DNA of 64,000 nt from Achromobacter sp. UMC46 (GCF_014170335.1 NZ_LZZS01000038.1:1-64000), one strand, 5' to 3'; shown: positions 45,018 through 55,014, numbered from the stretch's first letter. The notes: generated by a model not told the origin, from the letters alone. Made by a program: numbers and translations.

Positions 45018-47117
45018 ATGATCATCGACCACTCCGACGTCATGTACCGGCACCTTGTGCAGGGTGTCGTCGACTATGCCATCTACATGCTTCATCCGGA
45101 TGGCACTGTCGCCAACTGGAACGCCGGCGCAGAGCGCGCCAAGGGCTATACGCAGGAAGAAATCGTGGGCCGGCACTTCTCGTGCTTCTACAGCCCCGAC
45201 GATCAGGATGCGGGGCTGCCGCAGCGCGGCCTGGCCAACGCCCTCGAACACGGCCGCTTCGAAGCGGAAGGCTGGCGCGTGCGCAAGGACGGCACGCTGT
45301 TCTGGGCGCACGTGGTGATCGACGCGATCCATGACGACCACGGCGCGCTGATTGGCTACGCGAAAGTGACCCGCGACAATACCGAACGGCGGGAACGCGA
45401 CCAGCAGGTGCTGCGGGCCAAGGAACTGGCCGAGCACTACAACACCGAACTGACCTCGCTATCGAGCTTCCTGGACGCGGTGGTGTCGCACATCCCGTCC
45501 TGCGTGCTGGTGCAGGACGCCGTGTCGCGCACCATCCTCCTGGCCAACCGCCAGGCAGAGGCGACCTTCGGCGCCGACCGCGCCGACATGATCGGCAAGA
45601 CCGCCCAGAAATGCCTGCCCGCCGCCGTCTGCGAATTCTTCGACCGGTTGACCAACGAGGCGCTGCGCTCGGACGGCACGCTGCGCGAAGCGGAAGAGGA
45701 ACTGGCCACCGCGCGCGGCATGCGCACCTTGCGGACCAAGACCCTGGTTTTCCACAGCAGCGATCCCCGCTCGCGGTACGTGCTGCTGATTTCCGACGAC
45801 GTCACGGACGAGAACGCGGCCCACGCGCAGGTGCGCTACATGGCGCACCACGACACGCTGACCGGCAGCCCCAACCGGCGGCTGTTCCGCGAACAGCTGC
45901 TGAAGGCGCTGAACAGCCGCGGCGACGGCCGCACCGCCGCGGTGCTGTGCCTGGACCTGGACAACTTCAAGAGCGTGAACGACACGCTGGGCCACACGTT
46001 CGGCGACGAACTGCTGCGGTTGCTGGCCAAGCGCCTGCCCAAGAGCCTGCGCGAGCAGGACACGCTGGCCCGCCTGGGCGGCGACGAATTCGCGATCGTG
46101 CTGCCCAACATCGGCCAGCAGGACGATGTGCGCAGGATGGCGGAACGCCTGATCGAAGCCGTGCGCCAGCCGTTCGAGATCGACGGCCACACGGTTCCCG
46201 TCAGCGTCAGCATCGGCATCGCGCTGGCTGACGCCCCGGACTGCTCGGCCGACCACCTGCTGCGCTACGCCGACATGGCCTTATACGAGGCCAAGCGCCG
46301 CGGCCGCAACTGCCTGGCCTTCTTCAAGCCGGAAATGGAGGCGGCGGCGCTCAAGCGCCACGACATGGAGATGGACCTGCGCCAGGCCATCATGGGTCAG
46401 CAGCTGCAACTGCATTACCAGCCCATCATGGACGTCAGCCATGTGCGCGTGACGGGCCGCGAGGCCCTGATGCGCTGGCAGCACCCGGCCAAGGGCCTGA
46501 TCATGCCCAACGACTTCATCCCCATCGCGGAAGAGACCGGGCTGATTCATGAGCTGGGCGCATTCACCCTGCACGAAGCGTGCGAGGAAGCCATGCGTTG
46601 GGACGATCACGAGACCGTGGCTGTGAACCTGTCGGCCACCCAGTTCACCAACAGCGCGCTGGTGTCCCTGGTGGAATCCGCCCTGGCCAAGTCGGGCCTG
46701 CCGGCACGCCGGCTGGAACTGGAGATCACGGAATCCGTGCTGCTGGCCAACTCCGCCACCAACCTGAATACGCTGAACCAGCTAAAGGCACTGGGCGTGA
46801 AGGTGGCGCTGGACGATTTCGGCACCGGCTATTCGTCGCTGGGTTACCTGCGCACGTTCGAATTCGACAAGATCAAGATCGACAAGTCGTTCACGCAAGA
46901 CGTCGAATCCAGCAAAGAGGCGCTGGCGATCATCCGCGCCATCAACGGCATCGGGCGCAGCCTGGACATCCCCACCACCGCCGAAGGCGTGGAGACGGCG
47001 GCGCAACTGGACCGCCTGACGGAAGAGGGCTGCTCGCACTTCCAGGGCTACCTGCTGGGGCGGCCGGTGGCGCACGAGACGCCCGCCGATGAACCCGGAT
47101 CGCCGCCCCCCGCCTAG
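45018..47117 (+). CDS. PAS-PAS-GGDEF-EAL cyclic-di-GMP protein
   Basis: A 699-residue cytosolic signalling protein. Two PAS-like sensor domains span about residues 5-130 and 145-270. The GGDEF domain has an intact active site (RLGGDEFAIVL). The EAL domain has the signature GREALMRW plus the metal-binding DDFGTGYSSLGYL and GVETAAQL motifs. Both catalytic halves look functional, so it may make and degrade cyclic di-GMP, with one activity dominant. ATG 45018 is placed just before the first PAS; there is no strong ribosome site. Confidence 0.93.
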   Translation: MIIDHSDVMYRHLVQGVVDYAIYMLHPDGTVANWNAGAERAKGYTQEEIVGRHFSCFYSPDDQDAGLPQRGLANALEHGRFEAEGWRVRKDGTLFWAHVVIDAIHDDHGALIGYAKVTRDNTERRERDQQVLRAKELAEHYNTELTSLSSFLDAVVSHIPSCVLVQDAVSRTILLANRQAEATFGADRADMIGKTAQKCLPAAVCEFFDRLTNEALRSDGTLREAEEELATARGMRTLRTKTLVFHSSDPRSRYVLLISDDVTDENAAHAQVRYMAHHDTLTGSPNRRLFREQLLKALNSRGDGRTAAVLCLDLDNFKSVNDTLGHTFGDELLRLLAKRLPKSLREQDTLARLGGDEFAIVLPNIGQQDDVRRMAERLIEAVRQPFEIDGHTVPVSVSIGIALADAPDCSADHLLRYADMALYEAKRRGRNCLAFFKPEMEAAALKRHDMEMDLRQAIMGQQLQLHYQPIMDVSHVRVTGREALMRWQHPAKGLIMPNDFIPIAEETGLIHELGAFTLHEACEEAMRWDDHETVAVNLSATQFTNSALVSLVESALAKSGLPARRLELEITESVLLANSATNLNTLNQLKALGVKVALDDFGTGYSSLGYLRTFEFDKIKIDKSFTQDVESSKEALAIIRAINGIGRSLDIPTTAEGVETAAQLDRLTEEGCSHFQGYLLGRPVAHETPADEPGSPPPA

Positions 47118-47294
47118 CCGTCGCCAAAGAGGGGCCGACCCCGCATTCCCGGCCCCGGCCGCGCTCCGCCAGACCTATACTTTCCAGACCATCGGGTGCG
47201 CTGCGACGCGCCATCGAACCCGATGCCCTCCGCGCCGCGCGTCGGATGTCCCTTCACGCCAGCCGCCTGTGGCGCGCTGTGCCGGGAGAACGCC

Positions 47295-47507
47295 ATGACC
47301 CGTAAATTCATCGACTGCCGCGAATATCCGAGCGAAATGAACTGCTCGGTGGCGCTGGCGGCGGATTCCGACGACGAACTGCTGGAAGCCGCCGTGCAGC
47401 ATGCCACCACGGTGCACAAGCACACGGATTCCCCTGAATTGCGCACGCAGCTCAAAGGCCTGTTCCATGACGGCACGCCGCCGGCGGAAGCGCCGTCCCG
47501 GGTTTGA
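47295..47507 (+). CDS. Small DUF1059-domain protein
   Basis: A 70-residue protein starting MTRKFIDCREYPSEMNCSVA, which fits DUF1059: an N-terminal cysteine pair (DCREYP...NCS), then a helical LLEAAVQHATTVHKH segment. GGGAGAA lies before the ATG. Function unknown; the conserved Cys/His residues could bind metal, which is inference. Confidence 0.85.
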   Translation: MTRKFIDCREYPSEMNCSVALAADSDDELLEAAVQHATTVHKHTDSPELRTQLKGLFHDGTPPAEAPSRV

Positions 47508-47532
47508 CGCCGCGGGGTTGACAGCGATTCCG

Positions 47533-49413
47533 CTACCAGGCCAGCGTCTGCGCGAATTGCGCCGCGCCCGCACCGGCGCCGCCCGCCGGCAAGGGCGCGC
47601 GCAGGATGGCCCGGCGGTTGCCGCGGTCCACGACCCAGAACGCCATCTGGGCGGGCGGCGCGGCGGCCGGGCCATCCAGATTGACCGTGCGGCCGTCGTC
47701 GGGTTTCGCCTCGACCTGGAACAGCCACTTGCGGCCGCGCAGCTCGCCGCCCATGCCGGCCTGCGCGCGCGGTGAAAACGCCGACGTGTCCACGCCCAGG
47801 ACGCGCAGCCCAAGCTTGCCTTCGATGAACGACCGCATCGACGCTTCCAATGTCTCGTCCGGCACCGCCGCGCTCTGGTCCACCGCCAGGCCCAGTTGTT
47901 CGCCGGTCTTCAGGTTGCGGTAATAGAAGCGATTCAGGTCGATCGGTTCCAGCCGGAATTCGCCCAGCCGCAGCGGCAGCGCCATGCCGGTGTCCGCATT
48001 GCGCAGCACGCGGCTTTCCTGCGGCATCGACCAGTCCGAACCGGTGTTGCCGACCCATTCGACGAAGCGCCGGCTCAGCGCCGCCGCGTCCTGCTCCCGG
48101 CCCTGCCGGTAAGCGACGTCCGCGGCCGTATCAAGCGCGGTCTGATACAGCGATTCATCGTGATACGCCTTGCCAGCATGCGCCCAGGCGGCAAGCGCCA
48201 CGTCCAGGTCGCGGCGCGCCGCCGCCAAGTCGCCACGCCCATAGGCGGCGCGGCCCATCACGGTGTTGAACCGGGCGATCTCCAGCGGGAACGCCGCGTC
48301 CGGCATGGCCGCCTGCGCCAGCGCGGCCGCCTGGTTCCAGTCGCGCGCCATCGACCAGTACGATTCGATCTCGCGGCTTTGCTCGGCCATGGTCTTGTCG
48401 CGGAACAAGCGCACGTCGCGGTCCCAGGACATGGCGCCGAACAACTCGTGCAACTGCGCGACGGCCTCGCCTTGATTGTCCTTCGCAAACGAGGCCCGCA
48501 CATCCACTTGCCAATCGCCGCGCATGGCGGTCCACGCCGCTTCGATGCCCACGCCGCGCGGGTACTCGATCTGCCCCGCGCGCCTGGTCTGCGCCGCCTC
48601 GTTGAAAGGCAGTTCCGGCAGCGCGGATTGCACGCCGGCCGCGGGCACCTGATCGCCGTCCGGCTCGTCCATCCGCTTGGCCAGGGACTGCTGGCGCGCG
48701 GCCGCGTCCTTGGCGCGCAGGTCTTCGCGATACGCGATCCACACGCGGGCCGTCAGGGCGCGGCCATCGTCCAGCGTCTGCACGTAGTCCAGCTGCGCGC
48801 GGTCCGTGCGCTGGTCTGCCGCTTTGAAACTCACAAGGACCCAGCGGCCCGCCGTCAGCGGCAGGCTCATGCCGGCCAGCGCATAGTCCAGCCGGTGCGC
48901 GGCAGCGTCGCGCGTCCATTGCCCGGGGTAGACGTTGCCTTGCGCATAGACCCTTTCCTGCAAGCGCGCCACGTCGGCGGCCTCACCCGCCGCCGCGCCC
49001 TCGCGGATCGCCATTACCAGCACCTGCGAGACGGCGTCCTGGCTGGCGTCGCGCTTGTCGAAGATCGCGATCTGCGCTTCGGCGGCACGGCGCGCGTCGG
49101 CATAGCGCCGCTGCCGGTGCAGCAGGCCGACCACCGTGGCGATGGCATCGAATTCCTCGTAGCGGTTTTCATCCGCCCTTGCCGCCTCCAGCGCCTTGGC
49201 CGCGGCGTCATCCGCGGCGGGCCAGTCCTTTTCCGCCATCAGGCGATGCGTCTCCTGCATCTGGCGAAGAAAGGGCGAGAGGGCTTCCTGGTCGGCTTGA
49301 ACCGTGGCGGGCGAGGTGGCGGCTGGACTGGCTGCTGCGCCCAGCGCGGGCCGCAAGGCGGCCATCGCGGACAACAGCGAAGCGGCCAGCAAGGCGCGGT
49401 TCATTGGCTTCAT
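47533..49413 (-). CDS. Uncharacterised periplasmic protein with TPR-like helices
   Basis: A 626-residue protein not recognised by name. A signal peptide (ALLAASLLSAMAALRPALGA) suggests export. Residues about 45-130 look like helical tetratricopeptide-type repeats rich in Ala, Arg and Glu. Residues 190-350 are mixed and contain ESYWSMARDWNQAAALAQAA, and a second helical repeat region follows at about 380-450. The C-terminal 150 residues form a separate beta-rich domain ending in AQFAQTLAW. Stands alone, convergent with the DUF1059 gene. Confidence 0.75.
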   Translation of the reverse strand: MKPMNRALLAASLLSAMAALRPALGAAASPAATSPATVQADQEALSPFLRQMQETHRLMAEKDWPAADDAAAKALEAARADENRYEEFDAIATVVGLLHRQRRYADARRAAEAQIAIFDKRDASQDAVSQVLVMAIREGAAAGEAADVARLQERVYAQGNVYPGQWTRDAAAHRLDYALAGMSLPLTAGRWVLVSFKAADQRTDRAQLDYVQTLDDGRALTARVWIAYREDLRAKDAAARQQSLAKRMDEPDGDQVPAAGVQSALPELPFNEAAQTRRAGQIEYPRGVGIEAAWTAMRGDWQVDVRASFAKDNQGEAVAQLHELFGAMSWDRDVRLFRDKTMAEQSREIESYWSMARDWNQAAALAQAAMPDAAFPLEIARFNTVMGRAAYGRGDLAAARRDLDVALAAWAHAGKAYHDESLYQTALDTAADVAYRQGREQDAAALSRRFVEWVGNTGSDWSMPQESRVLRNADTGMALPLRLGEFRLEPIDLNRFYYRNLKTGEQLGLAVDQSAAVPDETLEASMRSFIEGKLGLRVLGVDTSAFSPRAQAGMGGELRGRKWLFQVEAKPDDGRTVNLDGPAAAPPAQMAFWVVDRGNRRAILRAPLPAGGAGAGAAQFAQTLAW

Positions 49414-49449
49414 GGCGCCAGTATACGGGTCCGGATCACGGGCCCCGGG

Positions 49450-50976
49450 TCACTCCAGCGGGATGTCTTCCGGCCGCACCGCCCGCCCCAGCAACCATCC
49501 CTGGCCGACCGTCGCGGGGTGGCGGGCCGACAGGTACTGCGCCTGCGCTTCGGTCTCGATGCCTTCGACGATCAGCCCCACGCCGAGCTCGCGCGAGATG
49601 TCGATGACGTGGTCGATGATGAGCGTGCCTGCCGGTTCCTCGCCGATCGCTTGCGTGAACCGGCGGTCCAGCTTGATCGCATCGGCCTGCATTTCAGCCA
49701 GGTAATTCAGATTGGAATTGCCGGTGCCGAAGTCGTCGATCAATATCCGGAACCCCTGCCGCTGCAAGGTCTGGATGATGCCCCGCACATGGCCGTCCGA
49801 CAAGGGCGAACCTTCGGTGATCTCCAGCGCCACGCACGGCGGCGCGATGCCTTGCTCGTTTACCGTGCGCAGCAGGAAATCGGGGTAGGCGTCGTCCTGC
49901 AGGTCTTCAGCCGACACGTTGATGCTGACGTAGAACCCGGTGGCGTCCCGCAACCGGCCGGCCAGGTCGCGCAGCGCCTGCTGCGTCACCACGCGGGACA
50001 ATTCGCGGCCCAGCCCCATCTCTTCGGCCAGCGGCACGAACAACGCCGGCGGCACCGCCGACCCGTCGCGCGAACGCCAGCGCGCCAACGCCTCGACGCC
50101 GACCAGGCGGCGCGTCGCAAGCTCGCGCAGCGGCTGATAGCGGACCTGCACGCCGCCGCGGCGGATGGCTTTGCGCAGCGCCGCGCGCACGCTCTTGGAC
50201 TGCTGGCGCCACAACACGCACAGGCCCGCCAGCAAGCCGCCCGCGAGCGCGCCCGTACCCGCCAGGATCAGCGCCGGCAGCGTGAACCAGGCATGCGAAC
50301 TGACGCGCGACACGGCGCAAGTGTCCGGGCCGGAAAGCGGCGCGCACTCCGCGGTCAGGCGTTCGGCCCGCAAGCTGCCCTCGGACGGGCTGTCGCCGAG
50401 GTAAAGCGCCAGGCCGTCCGCGCGGCCGAAGCGGCGGAAGACGTGCGCGCCGTCGCGGGTCACCAGCAGGGAATCGATCGTGGAATCGGGCTCCGGCAAC
50501 CCGTCGAAGGCGCCCGGCGCGGTGAATACGACCACGTCGTTGCGCGCCGCCATGTCACCGATGATCCGGCGGTCGATGATATTGGCGGCCCCCACCCACA
50601 ACGAGACGCCCTTCTGCGTCGTGAACGCGGCGGGCGGCAAGGGGTGGGGCGCCGCCAGCACGCCCCAGGCGGCCGAACACACCAGCATGCCGTCGCGCAG
50701 CCGGCCGATGTCGCGCAGGAAGGTGGCGTTGAACAGCAGCACCCGCAAGGTGGCGATGTCGGAATCCGAACACAGGTCGGTGCTGTGCGTCGCCGCCTGG
50801 ACCAGGCGCTGGCCTTCCTGGGCCACGCGCACGGCTTGCGCCAGCAGGCGCGTATTGTGCCGGGCAAGCCGGTCGTCGACCTGGGCGACTTCGATCAGGC
50901 GTCCTGCCGCCAGTCCCGCCAGGAAACCCAGCGTCGACATCGACAGGACTACAACCGCAATTCGGAAACGTGACAT
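49450..50976 (-). CDS. CSS-motif EAL phosphodiesterase (PdeC-like)
   Basis: A 508-residue inner-membrane cyclic-di-GMP phosphodiesterase. TM1 is at about residues 5-25; a periplasmic CSS domain contains the signature LVCSAAWG (about residue 98); TM2 is at about 232-256. The cytosolic EAL domain has GVEALARW, NVSAEDLQ, DDFGTGNSNLNYL and the glutamate of GIETEAQA. In E. coli homologues the periplasmic CSS cysteine pair controls activity by disulphide formation. Its catalytic motifs are intact. Confidence 0.93.
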   Translation of the reverse strand: MSRFRIAVVVLSMSTLGFLAGLAAGRLIEVAQVDDRLARHNTRLLAQAVRVAQEGQRLVQAATHSTDLCSDSDIATLRVLLFNATFLRDIGRLRDGMLVCSAAWGVLAAPHPLPPAAFTTQKGVSLWVGAANIIDRRIIGDMAARNDVVVFTAPGAFDGLPEPDSTIDSLLVTRDGAHVFRRFGRADGLALYLGDSPSEGSLRAERLTAECAPLSGPDTCAVSRVSSHAWFTLPALILAGTGALAGGLLAGLCVLWRQQSKSVRAALRKAIRRGGVQVRYQPLRELATRRLVGVEALARWRSRDGSAVPPALFVPLAEEMGLGRELSRVVTQQALRDLAGRLRDATGFYVSINVSAEDLQDDAYPDFLLRTVNEQGIAPPCVALEITEGSPLSDGHVRGIIQTLQRQGFRILIDDFGTGNSNLNYLAEMQADAIKLDRRFTQAIGEEPAGTLIIDHVIDISRELGVGLIVEGIETEAQAQYLSARHPATVGQGWLLGRAVRPEDIPLE

Positions 50977-51062
50977 CGGGTGACGGGTATGCTGACCGCG
51001 CCTATGAAGAGGGAGAACTGCGCGTAAGGCAATGTAACCGCAACCCGGTCGTCTCCCCTAAA

Positions 51063-51099
51063 GAAAAAACGCCCATCCTCGGGAACGGGCGTCTTTTTT
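51063..51099 (-). terminator. Rho-independent terminator after the OCD gene
   Basis: On the minus strand ACGCCC pairs with GGGCGT and is followed by six T; an A-run on the other side makes it able to act in both directions. It lies 18 bp beyond the OCD stop. Confidence 0.88.
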
Positions 51100-51117
51100 G
51101 GTGAAACCCGCGGGAGC

Positions 51118-52170
51118 CTATCCCTGCGCCAGGGCGGGTTGGCCGCAACGGGCCGTGCGCACCACGTTGAACAGGTTCTTGGGGTCCTGCAATTGGGGCG
51201 CCACTTCAATCCGGGTGCCGATGGCGTGCCGGGCCGCGCTGTCGCGCAGCCAACGCAAGGCCGAAAAATCTTCCAGCGCGAATCCGACCGAATCGAAAAT
51301 AGTCACGTCGGTAGCGCTTTGGCGGCCGCCGCGCTGGCCGGTCAGGACGCGCCACAATTCCGTCACGGCGAAATCGGCGGGCATCTGCTGCAGATCGCCT
51401 TCGATCCGCGTCTGCGGTTCGTATTCGACGAACACCGGCCCCATGCGCAGCACGTCGGCATGCAGTTCCGTCTTGCCCGGGCAGTCGCCGCCCAGCGCAT
51501 TGATGTGCATGCCCGGCTCGACCATGTCGGCGGTCAGGATGGTGGCGTAGGCCTTGTCGGCCGTGACGGTGGTGACGATGTCCACGCCCTTGACGGCCTG
51601 GGCCGTGCCGTCGAAACGCATGATGCGCAATGACGGTGCGACGGAGGCCAGGTTGCTTTCCAGCTTGCGGGTGGCCTCGGGGTCCACGTCATAGACGTGC
51701 AGCGTGTCGATGCCCAGCACGTAATGGAAGGCCAACGCTTGGAATTCGGCTTGGGCGCCGTTGCCGATCAGGGCCATCGTGCGGGAGTCCGGACGGGCCA
51801 GCGCGCGGGCGGCCAGGGCGGACGTCACGGCGGTGCGCAAGGCGGTGGTCAGGGTCAGCTCGCTGATCAGCAGCGGTTCGCCCGTGCTGACTTGCGCCAG
51901 GGCGCCGAAGGCCATCACGGTGGACAGGCCGGCCAGCGGGTTGTCGGGGTGGCCGTTCACGAACTTGAAGCTGTAGAGCTCGTTGTCGGCGGTGGGCATC
52001 AGTTCGATGACGCCGTTGGCGGAATGGCTGGCTACGCGTGCGCATTTATCGAATTCCTGCCATCGCAGAAAGTCCGCCAGCACATAGTCCAGCAGGTCGG
52101 TGAAGACCTTGCGCGGGCCCTGCAGGGCCACGATGTTGGCTACGTCCGAAGTCGTCAGCAGTGTCGTCAA
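51118..52170 (-). CDS. Ornithine cyclodeaminase/mu-crystallin family protein
   Basis: A 350-residue NAD(P)-dependent member of the OCD family. The Rossmann region is MALIGNGAQAEFQALAF, and the N-terminal block KFVNGHPDNPLAGLSTVM contains the substrate-side lysine. The family includes ornithine cyclodeaminase, ketimine reductases and alanine dehydrogenases. The start is TTG 52170 with GGGGAGA about 6 bases before it. Length (350 rather than about 320) and the NGHPDNP motif fit true ornithine cyclodeaminase. Divergent from an Lrp gene that likely controls it. Confidence 0.87.
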   Translation of the reverse strand: MTTLLTTSDVANIVALQGPRKVFTDLLDYVLADFLRWQEFDKCARVASHSANGVIELMPTADNELYSFKFVNGHPDNPLAGLSTVMAFGALAQVSTGEPLLISELTLTTALRTAVTSALAARALARPDSRTMALIGNGAQAEFQALAFHYVLGIDTLHVYDVDPEATRKLESNLASVAPSLRIMRFDGTAQAVKGVDIVTTVTADKAYATILTADMVEPGMHINALGGDCPGKTELHADVLRMGPVFVEYEPQTRIEGDLQQMPADFAVTELWRVLTGQRGGRQSATDVTIFDSVGFALEDFSALRWLRDSAARHAIGTRIEVAPQLQDPKNLFNVVRTARCGQPALAQG

Positions 52171-52294
52171 GATTTTCTCCCCGAGTTATGGAACAGAAAT
52201 TCTGGCGGACGGCCAAACCAATTCATAGTGACAACATTCAACACGAAACGCTAATATTCTGGCATTAAGATAGCCACAATTAGCACTTTTAACA

Positions 52295-52720
52295 ATGGAT
52301 ACGCTAGATCAAAGCTTGCTAGGCCTGTTGCGCGCCAACGCCCGCCTGTCCGTCGCCACGTTGGCGAAGAAGCTGGATGTCTCGCGCGGCACTATCGACA
52401 ACCGCATCCGCAAGCTGGAAGAGCAGGGCATCATCGTCGGCTATACCGTGCGGCTGCGCCCCGAGGTCGAAACCGAAGACATCGTGGCCTGGATGAGCAT
52501 CGCCGTCGAAGGCCACGAGACTCGCAAGATCGTGAACCTGCTGATGGGCGAACCCAGCGTGGCCGGCCTGCACGACACCAACGGCCGCTGGGACCTGCTG
52601 GCCGAATTGCGCGTGCCCACCATCGAGCAATTGTCCGAAGTGTTGGACCGCCTGCGCACGCTCAAGGGCATTTCGGCGACTGAAACCAGCATTCACCTGA
52701 AGACGTTCAAGGCGTTCTAA
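52295..52720 (+). CDS. Lrp/AsnC-family regulator
   Basis: A 141-residue regulator: N-terminal helix-turn-helix LSVATLAKKLDVSRGTIDNRI (first 20 or so residues of that span) and a C-terminal RAM ligand domain. It is divergent from the OCD gene across 124 bp that includes AT-rich sequence, the classic Lrp arrangement for sensing an amino acid and switching the neighbouring catabolic gene. The ATG at 52295 has no clear ribosome site, so the mRNA may be leaderless or nearly so. Confidence 0.92.
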   Translation: MDTLDQSLLGLLRANARLSVATLAKKLDVSRGTIDNRIRKLEEQGIIVGYTVRLRPEVETEDIVAWMSIAVEGHETRKIVNLLMGEPSVAGLHDTNGRWDLLAELRVPTIEQLSEVLDRLRTLKGISATETSIHLKTFKAF

Positions 52721-52964
52721 GCCGCCTTCCCGTGCGGACTGAAAAGGGTAAACCCTATATATCAGTTTGCATGCCGTCCATCAGCTGACGTTATGCCCGG
52801 CCCCCGGACGCGGGGCAGCCCTTCCCGTAAATCGTCAATCCAATCAGCGCCTTAGCGGCCGCCGCCGCGCGCGACGCCCCGAGTCGCGCCGGCGCCGCGC
52901 CCGCTATCGGATTTCGATGCGCGCATGCATGCTTGCACGCTGAAATTTCCAGGAGATTGACACC

Positions 52965-53924
52965 ATGAGCCACGCCACCCCCGCCCGCAAAATGGGCTTG
53001 GCGGTTGCCCAGATGGGCGCCGTGAACCTTGCCGACACCCGCGCCGCCGTGGTCCGCCGGCTGGTCGAGATGATGCGCGAGGCGGCCGCCCGCCAGGCGG
53101 AGTTCGTCGTCTTCCCGGAACTGGCGCTGACGACGTTCTTCCCGCGCTATTGGATGGAAGACGCCGAGGCCGTGGACCGCTTCTTCGAAAAGACGATGCC
53201 CAACGCGGACGTGCAGCCGCTGTTCGACACGGCGCGCGACCTGGGCATCGGCTTCTACCTGGGCTATGCCGAACTGACGCCGGAAGGCCGCCAGTTCAAC
53301 ACCGCCATCCTGGTGGACCGCAGCGGCAAGATCATCGGCAAGTACCGCAAGATCCACCTGCCCGGCCATTCGGACCACAAGGTCGACGCGCCGTTCCAAC
53401 ACCTGGAGAAGAAGTTCTTCGAAGTGGGCGACCTGGGCTTCGGCGTCTGGGAAACCAACGACGTCAAGATCGGCATGTGCCTGTGCAACGACCGCCGCTG
53501 GCCCGAGACGTACCGCGTGATGTCGCTGCAAAGCGCCGAGCTGATCGTGCTGGGCTACAACACGCCGTCGCTGAACATCCACTGGAACGAGCCCGCGCAC
53601 CTGCGCACCACCACCCACGAGATCGTGCTGCAGGCCAGCGCCTACCAGAACGCCGTGTGGGTCGGCGCCGCCGCCAAATGCGGCCATGAAGACGGCCACC
53701 ACATGATCGGCAGTTCGATGATCGTGGCGCCTTCGGGCGAGATCGTGGCGCGCGCAAGCGGCGAAGAAGACGAAGTCATCACGGCGAAGATCGACCTGGG
53801 GATGGGCCAGCAGTTCCGCGACCACGTCTTCAATTTCGCCAAGCACCGCAGCCCGCAACACTACACGCTGATCACCGAGCGCACGGGTGCCGGCGAGCCG
53901 CTGCCGGTGGCGCCCATCGACTAA
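52965..53924 (+). CDS. N-carbamoyl-D-amino-acid hydrolase-like carbon-nitrogen hydrolase
   Basis: A 319-residue nitrilase-superfamily enzyme. The triad is Glu52 (VVFPELAL), Lys129 (KYRKIHLPG) and Cys174 (MCLCNDRRWPE). The NDRRWPE context and length match N-carbamoyl-D-amino-acid amidohydrolases, which release the D-amino acid, CO2 and ammonia. AGGAG precedes the ATG. The second OCD gene follows after 59 bp, so the carbamoylase product may feed that enzyme (inference). Confidence 0.9.
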   Translation: MSHATPARKMGLAVAQMGAVNLADTRAAVVRRLVEMMREAAARQAEFVVFPELALTTFFPRYWMEDAEAVDRFFEKTMPNADVQPLFDTARDLGIGFYLGYAELTPEGRQFNTAILVDRSGKIIGKYRKIHLPGHSDHKVDAPFQHLEKKFFEVGDLGFGVWETNDVKIGMCLCNDRRWPETYRVMSLQSAELIVLGYNTPSLNIHWNEPAHLRTTTHEIVLQASAYQNAVWVGAAAKCGHEDGHHMIGSSMIVAPSGEIVARASGEEDEVITAKIDLGMGQQFRDHVFNFAKHRSPQHYTLITERTGAGEPLPVAPID

Positions 53925-53983
53925 TCGCGGTGCTAGACTGCCTGCGGCCCTTCGATTGATTGAACCCTTCAGGCAGTGACCCC

Positions 53984-54919
53984 ATGCGCTTCATCGACAC
54001 GGAACAGACCCGGGACGCCCTGTCCTTCGACGCCGTCATCCCCGCCCTGCGCGAGGCCTTCCGCAACGGCGCGACGGTGCCCGGGCGGCATGTCCACGCC
54101 ATCCAGTCCGGCACGGCCCACGGCACGTCGCTGATCATGCCGGCCTGGAGCGACCGCGGCTATTTCGGCGTGAAGATCATCAACATCTTCCCCGAAAACA
54201 CGCACCAGGGCCTGCCGGGCCTGCACGCCACGTACAACCTGTACAGCGCCACGACCGGCGTGCCCATCGCGCAGGTGGACGGCGACATCGTCACCGTCTA
54301 CCGCACGGCCGGCGCCGCCGCGCTGGGCGCGGACTACCTGGCCCGCCAGGACGCCAGGACGCTCCTGATCGTGGGTTCCGGCCGCATCGCCGGCCTGGTG
54401 GCGCAGGCCATGCGGACCGTGCGCCCGATCCAGCAGGTGCGGGTGTGGAACGTGCGGACGGCGGGTGCCGAAGCGCTGGCGCAAGGCTTGCGCGACCAAG
54501 GCTTCGACGCCCAGGCCACGACCGATCTGGAAGCGGCCGCGCGCCAGGCGGACATCATCAGCTGCGCCACCTTGTCGACCGTGCCGCTGATCCAGGGCGC
54601 GTGGCTGCGCCCCGGCACGCACCTGGACCTGATCGGCAGTTTCAAACCTGAAATGCGCGAGACCGACGCGGCCTGCTTCGACGGCACGACCGTCTATGTG
54701 GACACGGACGAGGCGCCCACCAAGTCCGGCGACCTGCTGTCCGCTTTCGAAGCCGGCGTGCTGACGCGCGAGGCCATTCAGGGCGACCTGCACCAATTGA
54801 CCACGGGCGCGCGCCCGGGCCGGCGCAACGCGCAGGAGATCACCGTGTTCAAGGCGGTGGGCAGCGCGCTGGAAGACCTGACGCTGGCCACGCTGGTCTA
54901 CGAAGCGGTGAACGGCTGA
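53984..54919 (+). CDS. Second ornithine cyclodeaminase/mu-crystallin family protein
   Basis: A 311-residue family member. The Rossmann motif is LLIVGSGRIAGLVAQAM at about residues 122-138; the N-terminal block includes FGVKIINIFPENT, where VK carries the conserved lysine. It is shorter than and clearly divergent from the first OCD protein at 51118, closer to the ketimine-reductase/alanine-dehydrogenase-like branch. ATG 53984 is chosen over a TTG at 53960. Confidence 0.87.
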   Translation: MRFIDTEQTRDALSFDAVIPALREAFRNGATVPGRHVHAIQSGTAHGTSLIMPAWSDRGYFGVKIINIFPENTHQGLPGLHATYNLYSATTGVPIAQVDGDIVTVYRTAGAAALGADYLARQDARTLLIVGSGRIAGLVAQAMRTVRPIQQVRVWNVRTAGAEALAQGLRDQGFDAQATTDLEAAARQADIISCATLSTVPLIQGAWLRPGTHLDLIGSFKPEMRETDAACFDGTTVYVDTDEAPTKSGDLLSAFEAGVLTREAIQGDLHQLTTGARPGRRNAQEITVFKAVGSALEDLTLATLVYEAVNG

Positions 54920-55014
54920 CCCGCCGATACCCGCCGCCGCGCTACGGTTGACGGTCGGAATCGGCGCCGCGGTCCAGGTCCAGATTGCGCATGCGGTGCC
55001 CCTCCCAAGTTGCG

